A stretch of 64,000 nt of DNA from Lachnospiraceae bacterium (GCA_017473115.1 JAFUNC010000011.1:1-64000); one strand, 5' to 3'; counted from the first letter of the stretch, positions 16,940 to 26,334 are shown. A program made the numbers and translations. Notes: generated by a model from the letters alone, not told the origin.

Positions 16940-19900
16940 TTATTTATTCCCAAATATTTCACGAATTAAAAAGTCTTTCTTGCGGTATTCCGTAAGGGTT
17001 TTTCCCGCACCTTCGTAGTCCTTCTTTTCTCTTCGCATTACCGCATCATTCAACAGAGAAAAACGCCAGGTTCCGGAAACTTTGTCATTCTCACTTCGCT
17101 GAACCGTGCTGCTTTGTGTCAACTGCTCCCGGTTTCCGTTCTGCTCCGTAATATAATATTGCACATTTTCGCCCGCAAAAAGAATAAAACTTTTAACATA
17201 GATTCCGCCGTAAAGATTTCGCATCTCTTCTTTACGGTATTCCGTCTCACCGCCGTCTTCTCTCTCAATCGCATAGTGAATAACAACTTTACTGCCCGGT
17301 TCCCCCTTATATTCCACAAAGGTTCTGTCCGTAAACGGCAATACTTCTTTGATTTTGCCCGAAAAAACGCGGAAGAACGGGAAAAAGTTTCCTTTTGCAA
17401 TTTCGCCGTTAATCAATCGGCGCAATACTTCCGTATTCCATACGCCTTCCTCCTGCTCGGAGGCCCATTTTAGCACTGCAATCCTGCAGACGCGGTTCAT
17501 CTTTTCACCATCTGCCATCAACTGCATCAATCGCTCAAACACCTTATTCTCTGTAACGCACTGCTCTACCATATAATCGTAGGCACATCTGGTAAGAAAG
17601 GCTTTCTCAATATCCAAATTTCCGCTCTTTTGAATATACATATCGTATAACTTCATTTTCTCGCCGATATAAACACCGGCAAACAACGACTGTACAAGCA
17701 GGCGTTCCAACAACGTATATGTATCCACGACAAATCCTTCACTGTTACGCAAAAGTCCGCGCAGTTCACGAATATTACCTTCAAAATATTTTACCAGATA
17801 AAAGAGTATATTCTCATCATATCGGTTTTGGCGGTATACATAAGCACACAGTCCGAGCATACACTCTTCTTCTTCAAAATCCCTGCGTTCCAGAAGTCTG
17901 CTGCACAAACGCAACACATTTTTTACTTCCATATGTTCCGCACCAAATTCACACACCCACTCAAACGCCATATCATACATTCCGCGGGCAACAAGAATAT
18001 GTACCACTTCCGCTCTGTCTACAGAACTCATATGCTCCGGTTCTGCTTCCGGTAATAACTCATCCAATTCACGAATGTAGTCCTGCTCGAAATAGAACTT
18101 AATCAGTGCCACCAGCAGTTCTCTGTAATACGTGGTAGTAATTTCGTCCATATGCAAAAGTCTTGCATAGGCATATACGTTCATATCCGTAATATTGATA
18201 TAATTCTTACGCTCTTCACAGTGATACAAAAGCACTCCTGCCTGTTCCTGTGTCATGGGCTGTATTGTCTTAAACAACTCTTCATCAAAGAGAACCGGAA
18301 CAGGTTTTAAGAATTCATTGGGCACATACCGGTTTCCGTAAGCATCTTCGAATAATAGTTTATAAAAGATACTGTAAATCGGCACATATGCTTTGCCGTT
18401 CTCTACGGGATAACTCTTTTCACCCCGCAAATGTTCGTGTACCACCACTACATTACGTACATTTTTATCATCCACCGTTACCTCGTGTGTAAAAAGCAAA
18501 GGTGCGACGTCATTGGCAAATTTTACATCCATAATGGCCGGTACAAAAATTCGCTGATATAACTTAATCAGATGGGCATTGATACGACCGTGAGATGCCT
18601 GCTCCCTTACAAAATCTTCCAAATGTTCCGTATAAGACAGGGCAATCTCAGGAAAGGCCCCTCTGTGTTCCCACACATTGGCATATAAAAATGCCATTCT
18701 CTCATAGTCCAGACTGTTCTGATATGCAAAATACATCATCACCATCTGCGGCAACTCGCCTTTGTAATTCAAGTCTATGGACATTATGTAATACTCGTAC
18801 AATCTGGTAAGACGAAGTTCCATATCCACAGCCTTGGCATACCACGGGAAATATTCCTGACCGATACAATTTCCCTTCATCAGGTATGTACAAATTGCCT
18901 GCACCATTTCTCTGGTAGGTACTTTTTCATAGCAATATTTTAAAATCGCAAAAATTCGAAAATCATATTCTTTTTCACGACCGATTAAAAACTGAATACG
19001 TTCTGCAATTTCGGCATTGATTGCATTGTGCTTGATTGCAAACAATAAAAGACTGATTTCATAACTTTCTAATTTGGTCAGCAAAGCAGGCTGTTCCCAA
19101 AGCAATTGTAAAGCTTCCACGTACAGTATCGGACTACCGGAACCGCGATCATATCTTTCTTCCAGAAACTCCCATTTTTTGTCATTGTGGAAAAATAAGT
19201 TTTTCTGCAAATACAACATCAGCCATGCCAAACGGAAATTGTCCTGTTCCCGCTGGAACATCTTTTTTACCTTATGCGCCACTTTATCGGTATAACTTTC
19301 ATCACGATTCAAAAGGGTCGTAAGGTAAAGAAAATATCCGTACACTTCAGGCAATTGCTTGCCTTCTGACATCCATTCTTCCACGCGTTCCAAAATATAA
19401 TCCGCATCTGCGCCTCTGTCCTGTGCCAACAAAAGTTGCGCCTGATACAGATTGGCAATAATATTCTGCTGGCTGTTGCCGGACATTTTATCCACCAACG
19501 GCATGGTACTTTCAATCCAGGCTTTCGTATCTTTTTTACCCAAACGGAAATCAATATATTCTTTGGTAACGGCTGCCGTAAGTTTTAACCACTCATAGTC
19601 TTCGTTGTTCTCTACGGAAACCACCTTATTTTCTGCATATACCGGAATTTCAATTACCTGTTGTTGGGTTTTTACGGTAATTTTTCCGTAGTTAATACCC
19701 TGATGCATATGGGAAGGTTCCAGATATACCGGGATACGGCAAACATTTCCCAGAAAATCATCTTCGGTATAATGTTCTTTCTCAATACCTACAAAATATC
19801 CCTCTACCATTACGTCCAAAGATACATATCCCCAGCCGTTCTTGGTAATCTCTACTTCCTGCATAAGGGGTTCTTCCGGATCTTTAATCCAGATTTCACG

Positions 19901-20506
19901 GAGGTCTGCCTCGTATGTAATACGGCTTTTCTTTTTGACTGCGACCAAAAATTCATCTACATTCTGTTCATTCCCGGGTCTTGTACTTAAGCCACGATAT
20001 ATGCTGATATACTGTGCATCATTTCCTTCCAAAATATTACGGAACTGGTTGGAATAATATAATTGTACTGCCTCTTCCCAATTGGTTTTGGCGAGATTTG
20101 CAAAATGAAACAGATTACGGATATTTCCCATACTGCTGTACAAATACTGCTTATCCCTTCGCACCTCAAAACCAAGGATATATTCGCCCTTATTGGAAAT
20201 AATCTGAAACTCACCCTTTACCTCATCCCCCGGTTCCATCCCGGTACTGTCGAAGCAATAGGTAATCTCCACACTTTCCCCTCTGAAAATCGGTGTCAAA
20301 CACTGCATACGCATATTATTAGACAAAATATATCCTTCCATCGGCGTTTCAGCCATATTTTGAATTTGAAAAGTACCCTTTCTCTGCTCTGCCTTATCAA
20401 AGTTCATTTCGATTACATCGCAGGAAAAATTCAGGCTTCCCTTATTGCTCTCAAATGCATAATTTTCTTCCAGCATGGAAAGTACTGCCCTTTTCAAATC
20501 TCTCAC
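16940..20506 (-). CDS. DUF5717-like 1188-residue helical protein
   Basis: This very large soluble protein has an N-terminal beta-rich region (residues 20-130) with a phrase like FQIQNMAETPMEGYILSNN, a second beta-rich segment around residues 190-300, then some 800 residues of helical, TPR-like repeat. The C-terminus (from about residue 1050) is beta-rich again. It fits the DUF5717 family; no catalytic motif is visible. The start may be GTG at 20506 or TTG at 20497, the latter better spaced from AGAGGTGAG. It leads the four-gene cassette and is probably the scaffold on which the Hsp70-like and TPR proteins act. Confidence 0.65.
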   Translation of the reverse strand: MRDLKRAVLSMLEENYAFESNKGSLNFSCDVIEMNFDKAEQRKGTFQIQNMAETPMEGYILSNNMRMQCLTPIFRGESVEITYCFDSTGMEPGDEVKGEFQIISNKGEYILGFEVRRDKQYLYSSMGNIRNLFHFANLAKTNWEEAVQLYYSNQFRNILEGNDAQYISIYRGLSTRPGNEQNVDEFLVAVKKKSRITYEADLREIWIKDPEEPLMQEVEITKNGWGYVSLDVMVEGYFVGIEKEHYTEDDFLGNVCRIPVYLEPSHMHQGINYGKITVKTQQQVIEIPVYAENKVVSVENNEDYEWLKLTAAVTKEYIDFRLGKKDTKAWIESTMPLVDKMSGNSQQNIIANLYQAQLLLAQDRGADADYILERVEEWMSEGKQLPEVYGYFLYLTTLLNRDESYTDKVAHKVKKMFQREQDNFRLAWLMLYLQKNLFFHNDKKWEFLEERYDRGSGSPILYVEALQLLWEQPALLTKLESYEISLLLFAIKHNAINAEIAERIQFLIGREKEYDFRIFAILKYCYEKVPTREMVQAICTYLMKGNCIGQEYFPWYAKAVDMELRLTRLYEYYIMSIDLNYKGELPQMVMMYFAYQNSLDYERMAFLYANVWEHRGAFPEIALSYTEHLEDFVREQASHGRINAHLIKLYQRIFVPAIMDVKFANDVAPLLFTHEVTVDDKNVRNVVVVHEHLRGEKSYPVENGKAYVPIYSIFYKLLFEDAYGNRYVPNEFLKPVPVLFDEELFKTIQPMTQEQAGVLLYHCEERKNYINITDMNVYAYARLLHMDEITTTYYRELLVALIKFYFEQDYIRELDELLPEAEPEHMSSVDRAEVVHILVARGMYDMAFEWVCEFGAEHMEVKNVLRLCSRLLERRDFEEEECMLGLCAYVYRQNRYDENILFYLVKYFEGNIRELRGLLRNSEGFVVDTYTLLERLLVQSLFAGVYIGEKMKLYDMYIQKSGNLDIEKAFLTRCAYDYMVEQCVTENKVFERLMQLMADGEKMNRVCRIAVLKWASEQEEGVWNTEVLRRLINGEIAKGNFFPFFRVFSGKIKEVLPFTDRTFVEYKGEPGSKVVIHYAIEREDGGETEYRKEEMRNLYGGIYVKSFILFAGENVQYYITEQNGNREQLTQSSTVQRSENDKVSGTWRFSLLNDAVMRREKKDYEGAGKTLTEYRKKDFLIREIFGNK

Positions 20507-20654
20507 CTCTTTTCATCCGTATTCAGGCATAGTTTCCCTATCCTAATCCAACGCCTATATTATAGCACTATTTGTATCTATAAAGCAATAAAACATATAA
20601 AAAAATACTATATTTAGTTGTTTGCTCTTTTTCTGTTTTTTTATCATAAAAGAG

Positions 20655-20683
20655 TTGAATTCTATGCACAATTGTAATATAAT
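20655..20683 (+). promoter_or_regulatory. Sigma-A-type promoter
   Basis: TTGAAT at 20655-20660 and TATAAT at 20678-20683 are separated by 17 bases. It lies 66 bases before the GTG start of the Ser/Asn-rich protein gene and diverges from the DUF5717-like gene. Confidence 0.7.
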
Positions 20684-20748
20684 GATTATGAAGAAATATG
20701 ATAGTCGGTTGAACTATACATACATTTTACCGAAAGGAGGTCCAAAGA

Positions 20749-21282
20749 GTGAATATTAACAATTATAATTACGCAGGCAATATGTCAATGTTGTTTCAGA
20801 GTTTATATACCACAAATAATTCAGGTTCCTCTTCCATGGCTTCCTTAACCAACAGTATTTTGGGTGGTTCATCAAGTGCAAGCGGTATCTACTCTTCTCT
20901 CTCTGATTATTCATTGATCAAATCGGGAAGTTACGGCAAACTTTTAAAAGCCTACTATGCCGACGAAGATTTAAGCAAAGACAGCAAAGCGGTTACTTCC
21001 AATGATATTTACGAGAAGTTAAAAGCAGCAAACAATCCCAAGACAGAAGAGGCAGACAAAACAGTTACCGAAACCGAAGACGGTAAGGTAATCGAAAAGA
21101 CCGAGGCAACCAATAATACAACAGATTCAGCCAACGAAACAGATGCGCAGTCAAACAAGGTTGCTAAGAAAGATTATGATGTTTTGGAGGATTTATTGAG
21201 CAGAAATCGTACCGTAGGTTATACCAACTCCGGTAACAGTGTAAAAGACTCTGTGGTTTCTTCTTACAATTACGCAGTTTAA
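20749..21282 (+). CDS. Ser/Asn-rich hypothetical protein
   Basis: The 177-residue protein has no signal peptide or transmembrane segment. The first 60 residues are rich in Asn, Ser, Gly and Tyr, the middle is an acidic Thr/Glu linker, and the tail ends DSVVSSYNYAV. The composition is typical of secreted or surface-associated small proteins in motile clostridia, but no family is recognised. It starts with GTG behind a perfect AAAGGAGGT, has its own promoter and its own terminator, and so is a monocistronic gene. Confidence 0.65.
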   Translation: MNINNYNYAGNMSMLFQSLYTTNNSGSSSMASLTNSILGGSSSASGIYSSLSDYSLIKSGSYGKLLKAYYADEDLSKDSKAVTSNDIYEKLKAANNPKTEEADKTVTETEDGKVIEKTEATNNTTDSANETDAQSNKVAKKDYDVLEDLLSRNRTVGYTNSGNSVKDSVVSSYNYAV

Positions 21283-21300
21283 GAATAACTTGAATATTTA

Positions 21301-21328
21301 AGACGCTTTGATGCATATCAAAGCGTCT
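21301..21328 (+). terminator. Terminator after the Ser/Asn-rich gene
   Basis: A 10-bp perfect stem (AGACGCTTTG with CAAAGCGTCT) and eight-base loop, followed by TTTTTG. It separates this gene from the SpoIID-like gene fragment that begins 40 bases later. Confidence 0.85.
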
Positions 21329-21367
21329 TTTTGCATATCTATTCTCAAGAAAACTTGCGAGGTTTTT

Positions 21368-22051
21368 ATGGATTCATTGAATTCTCAAACAAGCGAATAT
21401 AACGGAAGACTTGTTTTCTTCGTCACAAGGGTATCTACTACCATTCCCATACCGGACGCCACTGTCCAAGTATATTCCCAGGAAGCCCCCGACAATCTGC
21501 TTTATACATTAATTACCAACTCTTCCGGTCAGACGGAAGCCGTCACGCTGCCCACGCCACCGCTGTCCTATTCTTTAAATGCCGACAGCCCCCAACCATT
21601 CTCACAATATCGTTTTATCATTGTCGCGGAAGGCTATGAGCCGCTTACCATCAACGGTTCGGAACTGCTGGCAGACGAAACCTCCATCCAGCCGGCTGCT
21701 CTGGTACCCATACGCTTCGGAACCGGTGCAGGCACCATCAACATCCCGATACATACATTGGTCGGAGACTACCCATCCAAAACTCCGGAAGCCGAAATCA
21801 AACCCGAAGCCGAAACCGGCGAAATTGTTTTATCCAGAGTGGTGATTCCCGAAACCATCATTGTACACGACGGTGTGCCGAACGACAGCACCGCCCCCAA
21901 CTACTACGTACCCTATCGGGATTATATTAAAAACGTGGTCAGCAGCGAAATCTTTCCCACCTGGCCCGAAAGCACGATTTATGCCAATACTTTGGTTATT
22001 ATGAGTTTTACGTTGAATCGTGTATATACGGAATGGTACTGGAACCAATAG
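21368..22051 (+). pseudogene. 5' half of a SpoIID-like/peptidoglycan-binding protein gene, interrupted
   Basis: The frame encodes about 223 host-derived residues: a beta-rich N-terminal domain of the carboxypeptidase-regulatory type (residues 15-125), then the first part of a SpoIID-like domain (VPYRDYIKNVVSSEIFPTWP, then TLNRVYTEWY). It then enters element DNA and stops after W-N-Q. The missing half is at 36941-37519 in the same frame. Joining at the shared GGTAC would read TEWY-RNRGYNF and give an intact protein of about 415 residues. The start is ATG 21368 behind GCGAGG. Inserted DNA, not decay, breaks this gene, so it may be restorable. Confidence 0.85.
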
Positions 22052-23684
22052 TTTTTGGTATAGAATTAAAGTTATCCAATTGTATCTTAAACTTTATCTT
22101 AATACCATCTTCTTTTACTTCTATCTTCTCAATCATAGCCGCAAGCAACATTTGTTTTGTTGTTACGTCTGCATTTTTAAACTCTTCTTTCCAGTTTGGA
22201 ACCATCTGTACAAACATTTCCATATCGCTATTTTCCAACTCAGCCTGCTTTGCTTCTTCTAAGATTGCTTTTCTTTCTTCTTCCAAAGATAACAGTTCCT
22301 GCTCTTTTTCTTTTATTATGGAAGCAAGTTTATCCGCACTGAAAAAATAATCTCCTCTGATTGCAGCAGGTATTTTTTCTTCCAGAGTTTCAATATCTAA
22401 TTTTGCGTTTCGAGAATCTTTTTTAATTCTTTCCAATTCTTTATCAATTCTCTTCTTTTTCTGAAATTGCATTTTTTGTATTTCTTCTGTAATATCCACC
22501 TTTTTTAACTTCTCCATATAGGCTTCTACTACTTCAAATACTATTCCCTCCAGGTATTCTTGAGAATAACAATTGCGTTCGGCACATTTGGACTGGCAAA
22601 TATACCTACCGGCAAATGCTACTTTTTCTTCTCCCTCTTTCGTAATCCATCTATTACAATAACTTCCATTTTTAAGACGCTTTCCACAATAACCACAATA
22701 TGCTAAACCAATTAAAGCAAGTTTACCTTTTGTACTAAATGGCACATTGTACTGTTCCATATACATTTTTAATCCCTCTTCTTTTGAAGCATTGATTTTA
22801 TTTTTACGTGCTTCTCTAATCTCCTGCGCTCTTTCCCAATCACTTTGAGATATGATTACTATTTCAGGTATCTGCTTTTCGGAATATATCCAATCTTTTC
22901 GGTCCAATCGTGTAAAACTACCATGATTGATTCTTCTGTTAATTGAATAGTACCCCATATAAATAGGATTCTTTAATATACTTCCGATCGTTCCTGCTTT
23001 CCATTTATCTGTTGTGACTGCAGGTATTCCTTCCGCATTTAATGCTTTTGCAATCCTTTCGTAGCCAAAACCTTGGTTGATAACATAAGAATAAATCTTC
23101 CTTACAATTTCGGCATCCTTTTCCACAATTTCAAGTTTCTTTAGTAATCTTCCATGATTACTTATTTCACCGGATGGCACTAACCGGTACCCAAAAGGTG
23201 CTTTTCCACCCACAAACTTACCGGCTTTTACCATTTCTCTCTGTGCATCCCGAACTCTGGCACTGGTCTTTTTAGATTCACCTTCATTTTGCCAAAAGCG
23301 AATGTAATTCATAAGTTTATCAATGTGTTCTTCTGTCTTTAACTGTCCATCATTGATAGTCCATACTTCAATACCCATACTATTCAACTGTACAACATAA
23401 GCACTATATTCATCCTTACGTCCAATACGGTCAGACATATATGCTAATAACACATCAAATTCATGTGCTTTGGCATCCAACAGAATCTGTTGCAGAAGTT
23501 CTCTGTCTTCGACAGAATTTTTATATGCTGAAACAGCACCCTCTATGTATTCTTTATCAAAGACCCAATCAGGATGTTTATCTATATATCCTTGCACTTC
23601 CGCACGCTGAATAGGTATATCATCATCGTGTAACTGCTGTTTTGATGATACTCTTAATAAGGTTCGTACTCTCTTTTTACTCAT
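22008..23684 (-). CDS. Large serine recombinase (integrase of the element)
   Basis: The 558-residue enzyme has the N-terminal resolvase domain with catalytic serine in LLRVSSKQQ and the YMSDRIGRKD arginine motif, the recombinase domain (GKAPFGYRLV.., YERIAKALNAEGIP), a zinc ribbon (CGYCGKRL..CQSKC), and a coiled-coil before the C-terminus. Such enzymes cut and join attP and attB through a 5'-end serine linkage. GGAGGATAAAGATT precedes the ATG. Its reading frame crosses attL: the stop is at 22008, so the last eight or so residues are encoded by host DNA and would change after excision. Confidence 0.95.
   Translation of the reverse strand: MSKKRVRTLLRVSSKQQLHDDDIPIQRAEVQGYIDKHPDWVFDKEYIEGAVSAYKNSVEDRELLQQILLDAKAHEFDVLLAYMSDRIGRKDEYSAYVVQLNSMGIEVWTINDGQLKTEEHIDKLMNYIRFWQNEGESKKTSARVRDAQREMVKAGKFVGGKAPFGYRLVPSGEISNHGRLLKKLEIVEKDAEIVRKIYSYVINQGFGYERIAKALNAEGIPAVTTDKWKAGTIGSILKNPIYMGYYSINRRINHGSFTRLDRKDWIYSEKQIPEIVIISQSDWERAQEIREARKNKINASKEEGLKMYMEQYNVPFSTKGKLALIGLAYCGYCGKRLKNGSYCNRWITKEGEEKVAFAGRYICQSKCAERNCYSQEYLEGIVFEVVEAYMEKLKKVDITEEIQKMQFQKKKRIDKELERIKKDSRNAKLDIETLEEKIPAAIRGDYFFSADKLASIIKEKEQELLSLEEERKAILEEAKQAELENSDMEMFVQMVPNWKEEFKNADVTTKQMLLAAMIEKIEVKEDGIKIKFKIQLDNFNSIPKTIGSSTIPYIHDST
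22035..22060. other. attL junction of the integrative element
   Basis: The core GGTAC-T-GGAACC (22035-22046) differs at one base from GGTAC-C-GGAACC at 36939-36950. The inward arm CCAAT..TTT.GGTA (22045-22060) is repeated in inverted orientation at 36917-36932. The arms are symmetric about the GT at 22036-22037, which places the crossover inside GGTAC. The T/C mismatch falls on the element side here and on the host side at the other end, as a crossover there predicts. Confidence 0.85.
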
Positions 23685-24012
23685 AATCTTTATCCTCCAA
23701 GTTATTTTTTAAATCTGCGGTCTTATCAGGTGAAGCGAATTGTAACGCAGATTCCCCAGACTGCATAGACCCAATATTTATTTTTCTTAAATAAATCTCT
23801 TTAAGTCTGTTTTTAAATTCTTCCTCTGCTTTCCAATTTGCTTCTTGTGGAAATTCCATTAAAATCTTGATTTCCTTCTTTTTGTACGTAGCGGTCGTTT
23901 CTACTTGCACGCTCTTACAAACCTCTACCGATTGCTCTTGTTTCATTTTATGAACTTCATCTTGTCCATATACTGTTTGCTTTTGTTTTATTGCGTTACT
24001 GTTGTAAAGCAT
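23677..24012 (-). CDS. Small protein overlapping the recombinase gene
   Basis: The 111-residue hydrophilic protein has a middle segment KKKEIKILMEFPQEANWKAE and an acidic tail. No family is recognised. It overlaps the start of the recombinase gene by eight bases, so the two are translationally coupled. In serine-recombinase elements a small gene at this position is often the directionality factor; here that is only a guess from position. The start MLYNSNAIK is supported by GGAGGTAACTTTT. Confidence 0.6.
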   Translation of the reverse strand: MLYNSNAIKQKQTVYGQDEVHKMKQEQSVEVCKSVQVETTATYKKKEIKILMEFPQEANWKAEEEFKNRLKEIYLRKINIGSMQSGESALQFASPDKTADLKNNLEDKDYE

Positions 24013-24065
24013 AAAAGTTACCTCCAAATTCTAAAAGATAACTTCCATAAAAAATACGGTATAAA

Positions 24066-24101
24066 AATAGGACTCCACCATTTTAATGGCAGGAGTCCTA
24101 T
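24066..24101 (-). terminator. Terminator before the recombinase operon
   Basis: Nine-base arms ATAGGACTC and GAGTCCTAT with an additional inner CCATT/AATGG stem. On the minus strand it continues into TTTTTAT. It ends transcription of the orphan gene at 24145-24654. Confidence 0.8.
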
Positions 24102-24144
24102 CCTTTGCTAACGCTATGCGGTTTTATTCAAAACACTTAATAAA

Positions 24145-24654
24145 TCATAAATACGGTTCGCATCCAAGTGGAACGATTACAGGTTTATCCCAGATGTCTA
24201 ATCCAAAATTCTTATCAATCCTTTTGTTTTTCCATATGTCTATACCAATTCTTTTTCTGAAATCATATTTGTTATCCATAATCGGTTTTGGCTGTGGTTT
24301 TTCTTTTCTCAGAAGATATTTAAACCATTCCTTCTCTCTCCCACATAATTTATATACTGTTCCAGCATTTAATTCATCCTGTAATGACTTTATTGATACC
24401 TGTGGCAATTTTGAAAACCGACTACCCAGTGCAGGTAAGATAATCTCATCTTCAAATTCAATATAATATACTGTTAGTATCCTTCCGTGAAAATCCATTG
24501 CAATTTGTTCATGGCATTTCTCATAGATATATGCAAACTCGTGATACATAAATCTATGCCAATTCCACAACTCGTCACTTTCAACTTCTTCCTGTTCATA
24601 CATTGTATAATTGAAATAATCATTTTGTTTCCATTCTAAAATTTGCTGTTCCAT
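24145..24654 (-). CDS. Orphan element protein, 169 residues
   Basis: The soluble protein begins MEQQILEWKQNDYFNYTMY and is rich in Trp, Tyr and charged residues. It contains WNWHRFMYHEFAYIYEKCH (about residues 30-48) and a C-terminal half with the repeated phrase IDIWKN / LDIWDK. I do not recognise the family. The ATG at 24654 is chosen because GGAGGATAAAGAA stands in front of it, a ribosome site shared by several genes of this element. A terminator follows; a long non-coding tract lies upstream. Confidence 0.55.
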   Translation of the reverse strand: MEQQILEWKQNDYFNYTMYEQEEVESDELWNWHRFMYHEFAYIYEKCHEQIAMDFHGRILTVYYIEFEDEIILPALGSRFSKLPQVSIKSLQDELNAGTVYKLCGREKEWFKYLLRKEKPQPKPIMDNKYDFRKRIGIDIWKNKRIDKNFGLDIWDKPVIVPLGCEPYL

Positions 24655-24669
24655 TTCTTTATCCTCCAA

Positions 24670-25387
24670 TAATTGATATATGTATTATTTTTTCCAAAAT
24701 ATTAATGAACCTACTTATATTGTATCACTGGTGTTTTTTATGTCTATTGACAAAACGCTGATTTGATAAGTGGTTGAGGCGTATGTCAAAATTGAATACC
24801 CCTATATGATACATCTCATAGGCGTATATGATTGATAATTTTGGGGGCTTGCATTTTGGCTTATTTTATTGGTAAATTTGCACAATAAATGATTTACTGA
24901 TTGCTGTCATCAATTGTGATATCAGAAATAAACAGACTACTTTTTACACAGGATATGAAAATTATTTTTACTAACCAGTTATGGAAATGCTAACATCTTA
25001 ATTTTTTCATAAGGTAGCGGTGACACTTGTTATTCATGATATATTGGTAAACAATCTTGCCATATGTTTAGGAAATCTTTTTACTTTGTTACTGCTATTT
25101 TTTAGATACTGTTGCTGAATTTGGTACTAATCGTTGTATTTTATTCCTAATTACACAGAAATGTATCAAAACTGCGGCCGGTGATGATGTGGTTTTCTAA
25201 CCAGTTATCAAAATGTGCATATCCAATTTTGTATTAAATGCATTTCCTTAATTTCATACACTTTTTATTTTTCCTGCTTTTTCCCTTGTTTTTATTGGTT
25301 TTTTCCAAAATAAAATTACTATCATACACATATAAACACCTTTGTTATTTTTAAATTGATATATAAAATTCAATTTATCAGCAATAA
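24670..25387. other. Non-coding tract of the element with direct repeats
   Basis: About 720 bases without a credible gene. The phrase CTAACCAGTTAT-nn-AAATG occurs at 24971-24989 and 25197-25215. The phrase GGCGTAT occurs at 24778 and 24831 beside ATTGA motifs, around CCCCTATATGATACATCTCA. The tract is AT-rich with G-rich islands (TTTTGGGGGC). In an element coding for a rolling-circle Rep, such a tract is where a replication or transfer origin would be expected, but no nick-site hairpin can be named. Confidence 0.4.
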
Positions 25388-25415
25388 AAAAGACACCACC
25401 ACAAATGATGATGTC
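25388..25415 (-). terminator. Terminator of the small-orphan pair
   Basis: On the minus strand AGACATCATCA pairs with TGGTGGTGTCT (G-T wobbles allowed), followed by TTTTTT. It lies 10 bases past the stop at 25425. Confidence 0.7.
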
Positions 25416-25424
25416 TGCAATTCT

Positions 25425-25646
25425 TTAATATGGTTGATATGGTTCCTCACCTTGTCCGATTGCTTTGTTTAATCTGGAACGGTAGGCTTTTTCCAATTCA
25501 TCATAGAAATCAACATCGGCGCGCCAGTCTCCATCCATCGGCATAATTACTTCCGCAACCGGTCTGTAATGTCCGTCTGGTTGTATCAGATACATACCTA
25601 ACAGACAACCATTTCTTATACTCTTAAACTTAAACCTTGCCGCCAT
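25425..25646 (-). CDS. Small element protein, 73 residues
   Basis: The protein begins MAARFKFKSIRNGCLLGMYL and contains QPDGHYRPVAEVIMPMDGDW, then a helical DFYDELEKAYRSRLNK. No family is recognised. GGGAGG lies about nine bases before the ATG at 25646. Its start overlaps the end of the next gene upstream by 17 bases, which suggests the two are expressed together. It ends 10 bases before a strong terminator. Confidence 0.5.
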   Translation of the reverse strand: MAARFKFKSIRNGCLLGMYLIQPDGHYRPVAEVIMPMDGDWRADVDFYDELEKAYRSRLNKAIGQGEEPYQPY

Positions 25647-25899
25647 CCCCTGTTCCTCCCTTTGCATAAGTTAAGGCTTGCTTGTCTGTATCAGACCAAA
25701 AGCGGCCTTTGGTCTCCAGTAATACCCGATAATAATATGCAGTATATAAATTTAGCAGTTTACGCTCCAACCACTCATCGCTTCTTCTGGATGCATAAGG
25801 ACTCATATATCCCACAATTGTGAGTGCATCACTATGATTATACTTAACACCAAGGCGGCCTGTATTGGTAACCTCTGTATGAAACATTTTACTTCCCAT
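25630..25899 (-). CDS. Small element protein, 89 residues
   Basis: The protein begins MGSKMFHTEVTNTGRLGVKYN and has a helical segment WLERKLLNLYTAYYYRVLL. No family is recognised. GGAGGATAAAAAC precedes the ATG at 25899, the same ribosome-site phrase as the recombinase gene. It overlaps the following 73-residue protein gene by 17 bases. Confidence 0.5.
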   Translation of the reverse strand: MGSKMFHTEVTNTGRLGVKYNHSDALTIVGYMSPYASRRSDEWLERKLLNLYTAYYYRVLLETKGRFWSDTDKQALTYAKGGTGDGGKV

Positions 25900-25993
25900 G
25901 TTTTTATCCTCCAACATTTTTATTTTATATCACAAAAATGCTGTCGGCTCTGTCAGGGCTTTTTACTTTGCAGATACTTTTAAAAGCATTTTC

Positions 25994-26263
25994 TTATTCT
26001 TCAAAATCTTCACACCATAAAGCCTGCTCATATTCTTCTTGGGTGACGGTTTCTATCTGCTCATAATCCGTAGCACCACCACAGGCGGTACCGTATGCTT
26101 CAAAACTGATATGTTTTCCCAGTTCAATATCGGGCACCGGCTCACAAATCTGTAAATGCACCACTTTTTCGCCGGCGTCTCTCATTTCTTTTACCAGACT
26201 ATATAATTCTTCCACACTGACAACAATTGCTGTTAAGTTTTTAGAATCCAAACTGCTTTTCAT
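25994..26263 (-). CDS. Small acidic element protein, 89 residues
   Basis: The protein starts MKSSLDSKNLTAIVVSVEEL and is strongly acidic at the C-terminus (EEYEQALWCEDFEE). It contains KVVHLQICEPVPDIELG and a GTACGGA segment. No family is recognised. The start at 26263 is chosen because GGAGAT lies about 10 bases upstream; an earlier ATG would extend toward the rep promoter region. It diverges from rep, and being short and acidic it could be a copy-control or DNA-mimic protein, though nothing proves this. Confidence 0.5.
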   Translation of the reverse strand: MKSSLDSKNLTAIVVSVEELYSLVKEMRDAGEKVVHLQICEPVPDIELGKHISFEAYGTACGGATDYEQIETVTQEEYEQALWCEDFEE

Positions 26264-26334
26264 AACCACTATCTCCAATCTTTTATTAATTATATTTTTA
26301 TGCATCGAAACTCTGCTAAACCTAAAAATATATG

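Noticed and set aside
20705-20730. GTTGAACTATACA before the Ser/Asn-rich gene resembles the start of the 36-base palindrome at 142
   Set aside because: Only the first 13 or so bases are similar, the terminal inverted repeat is missing, and it lies in a normal 5' leader between promoter and ribosome site.
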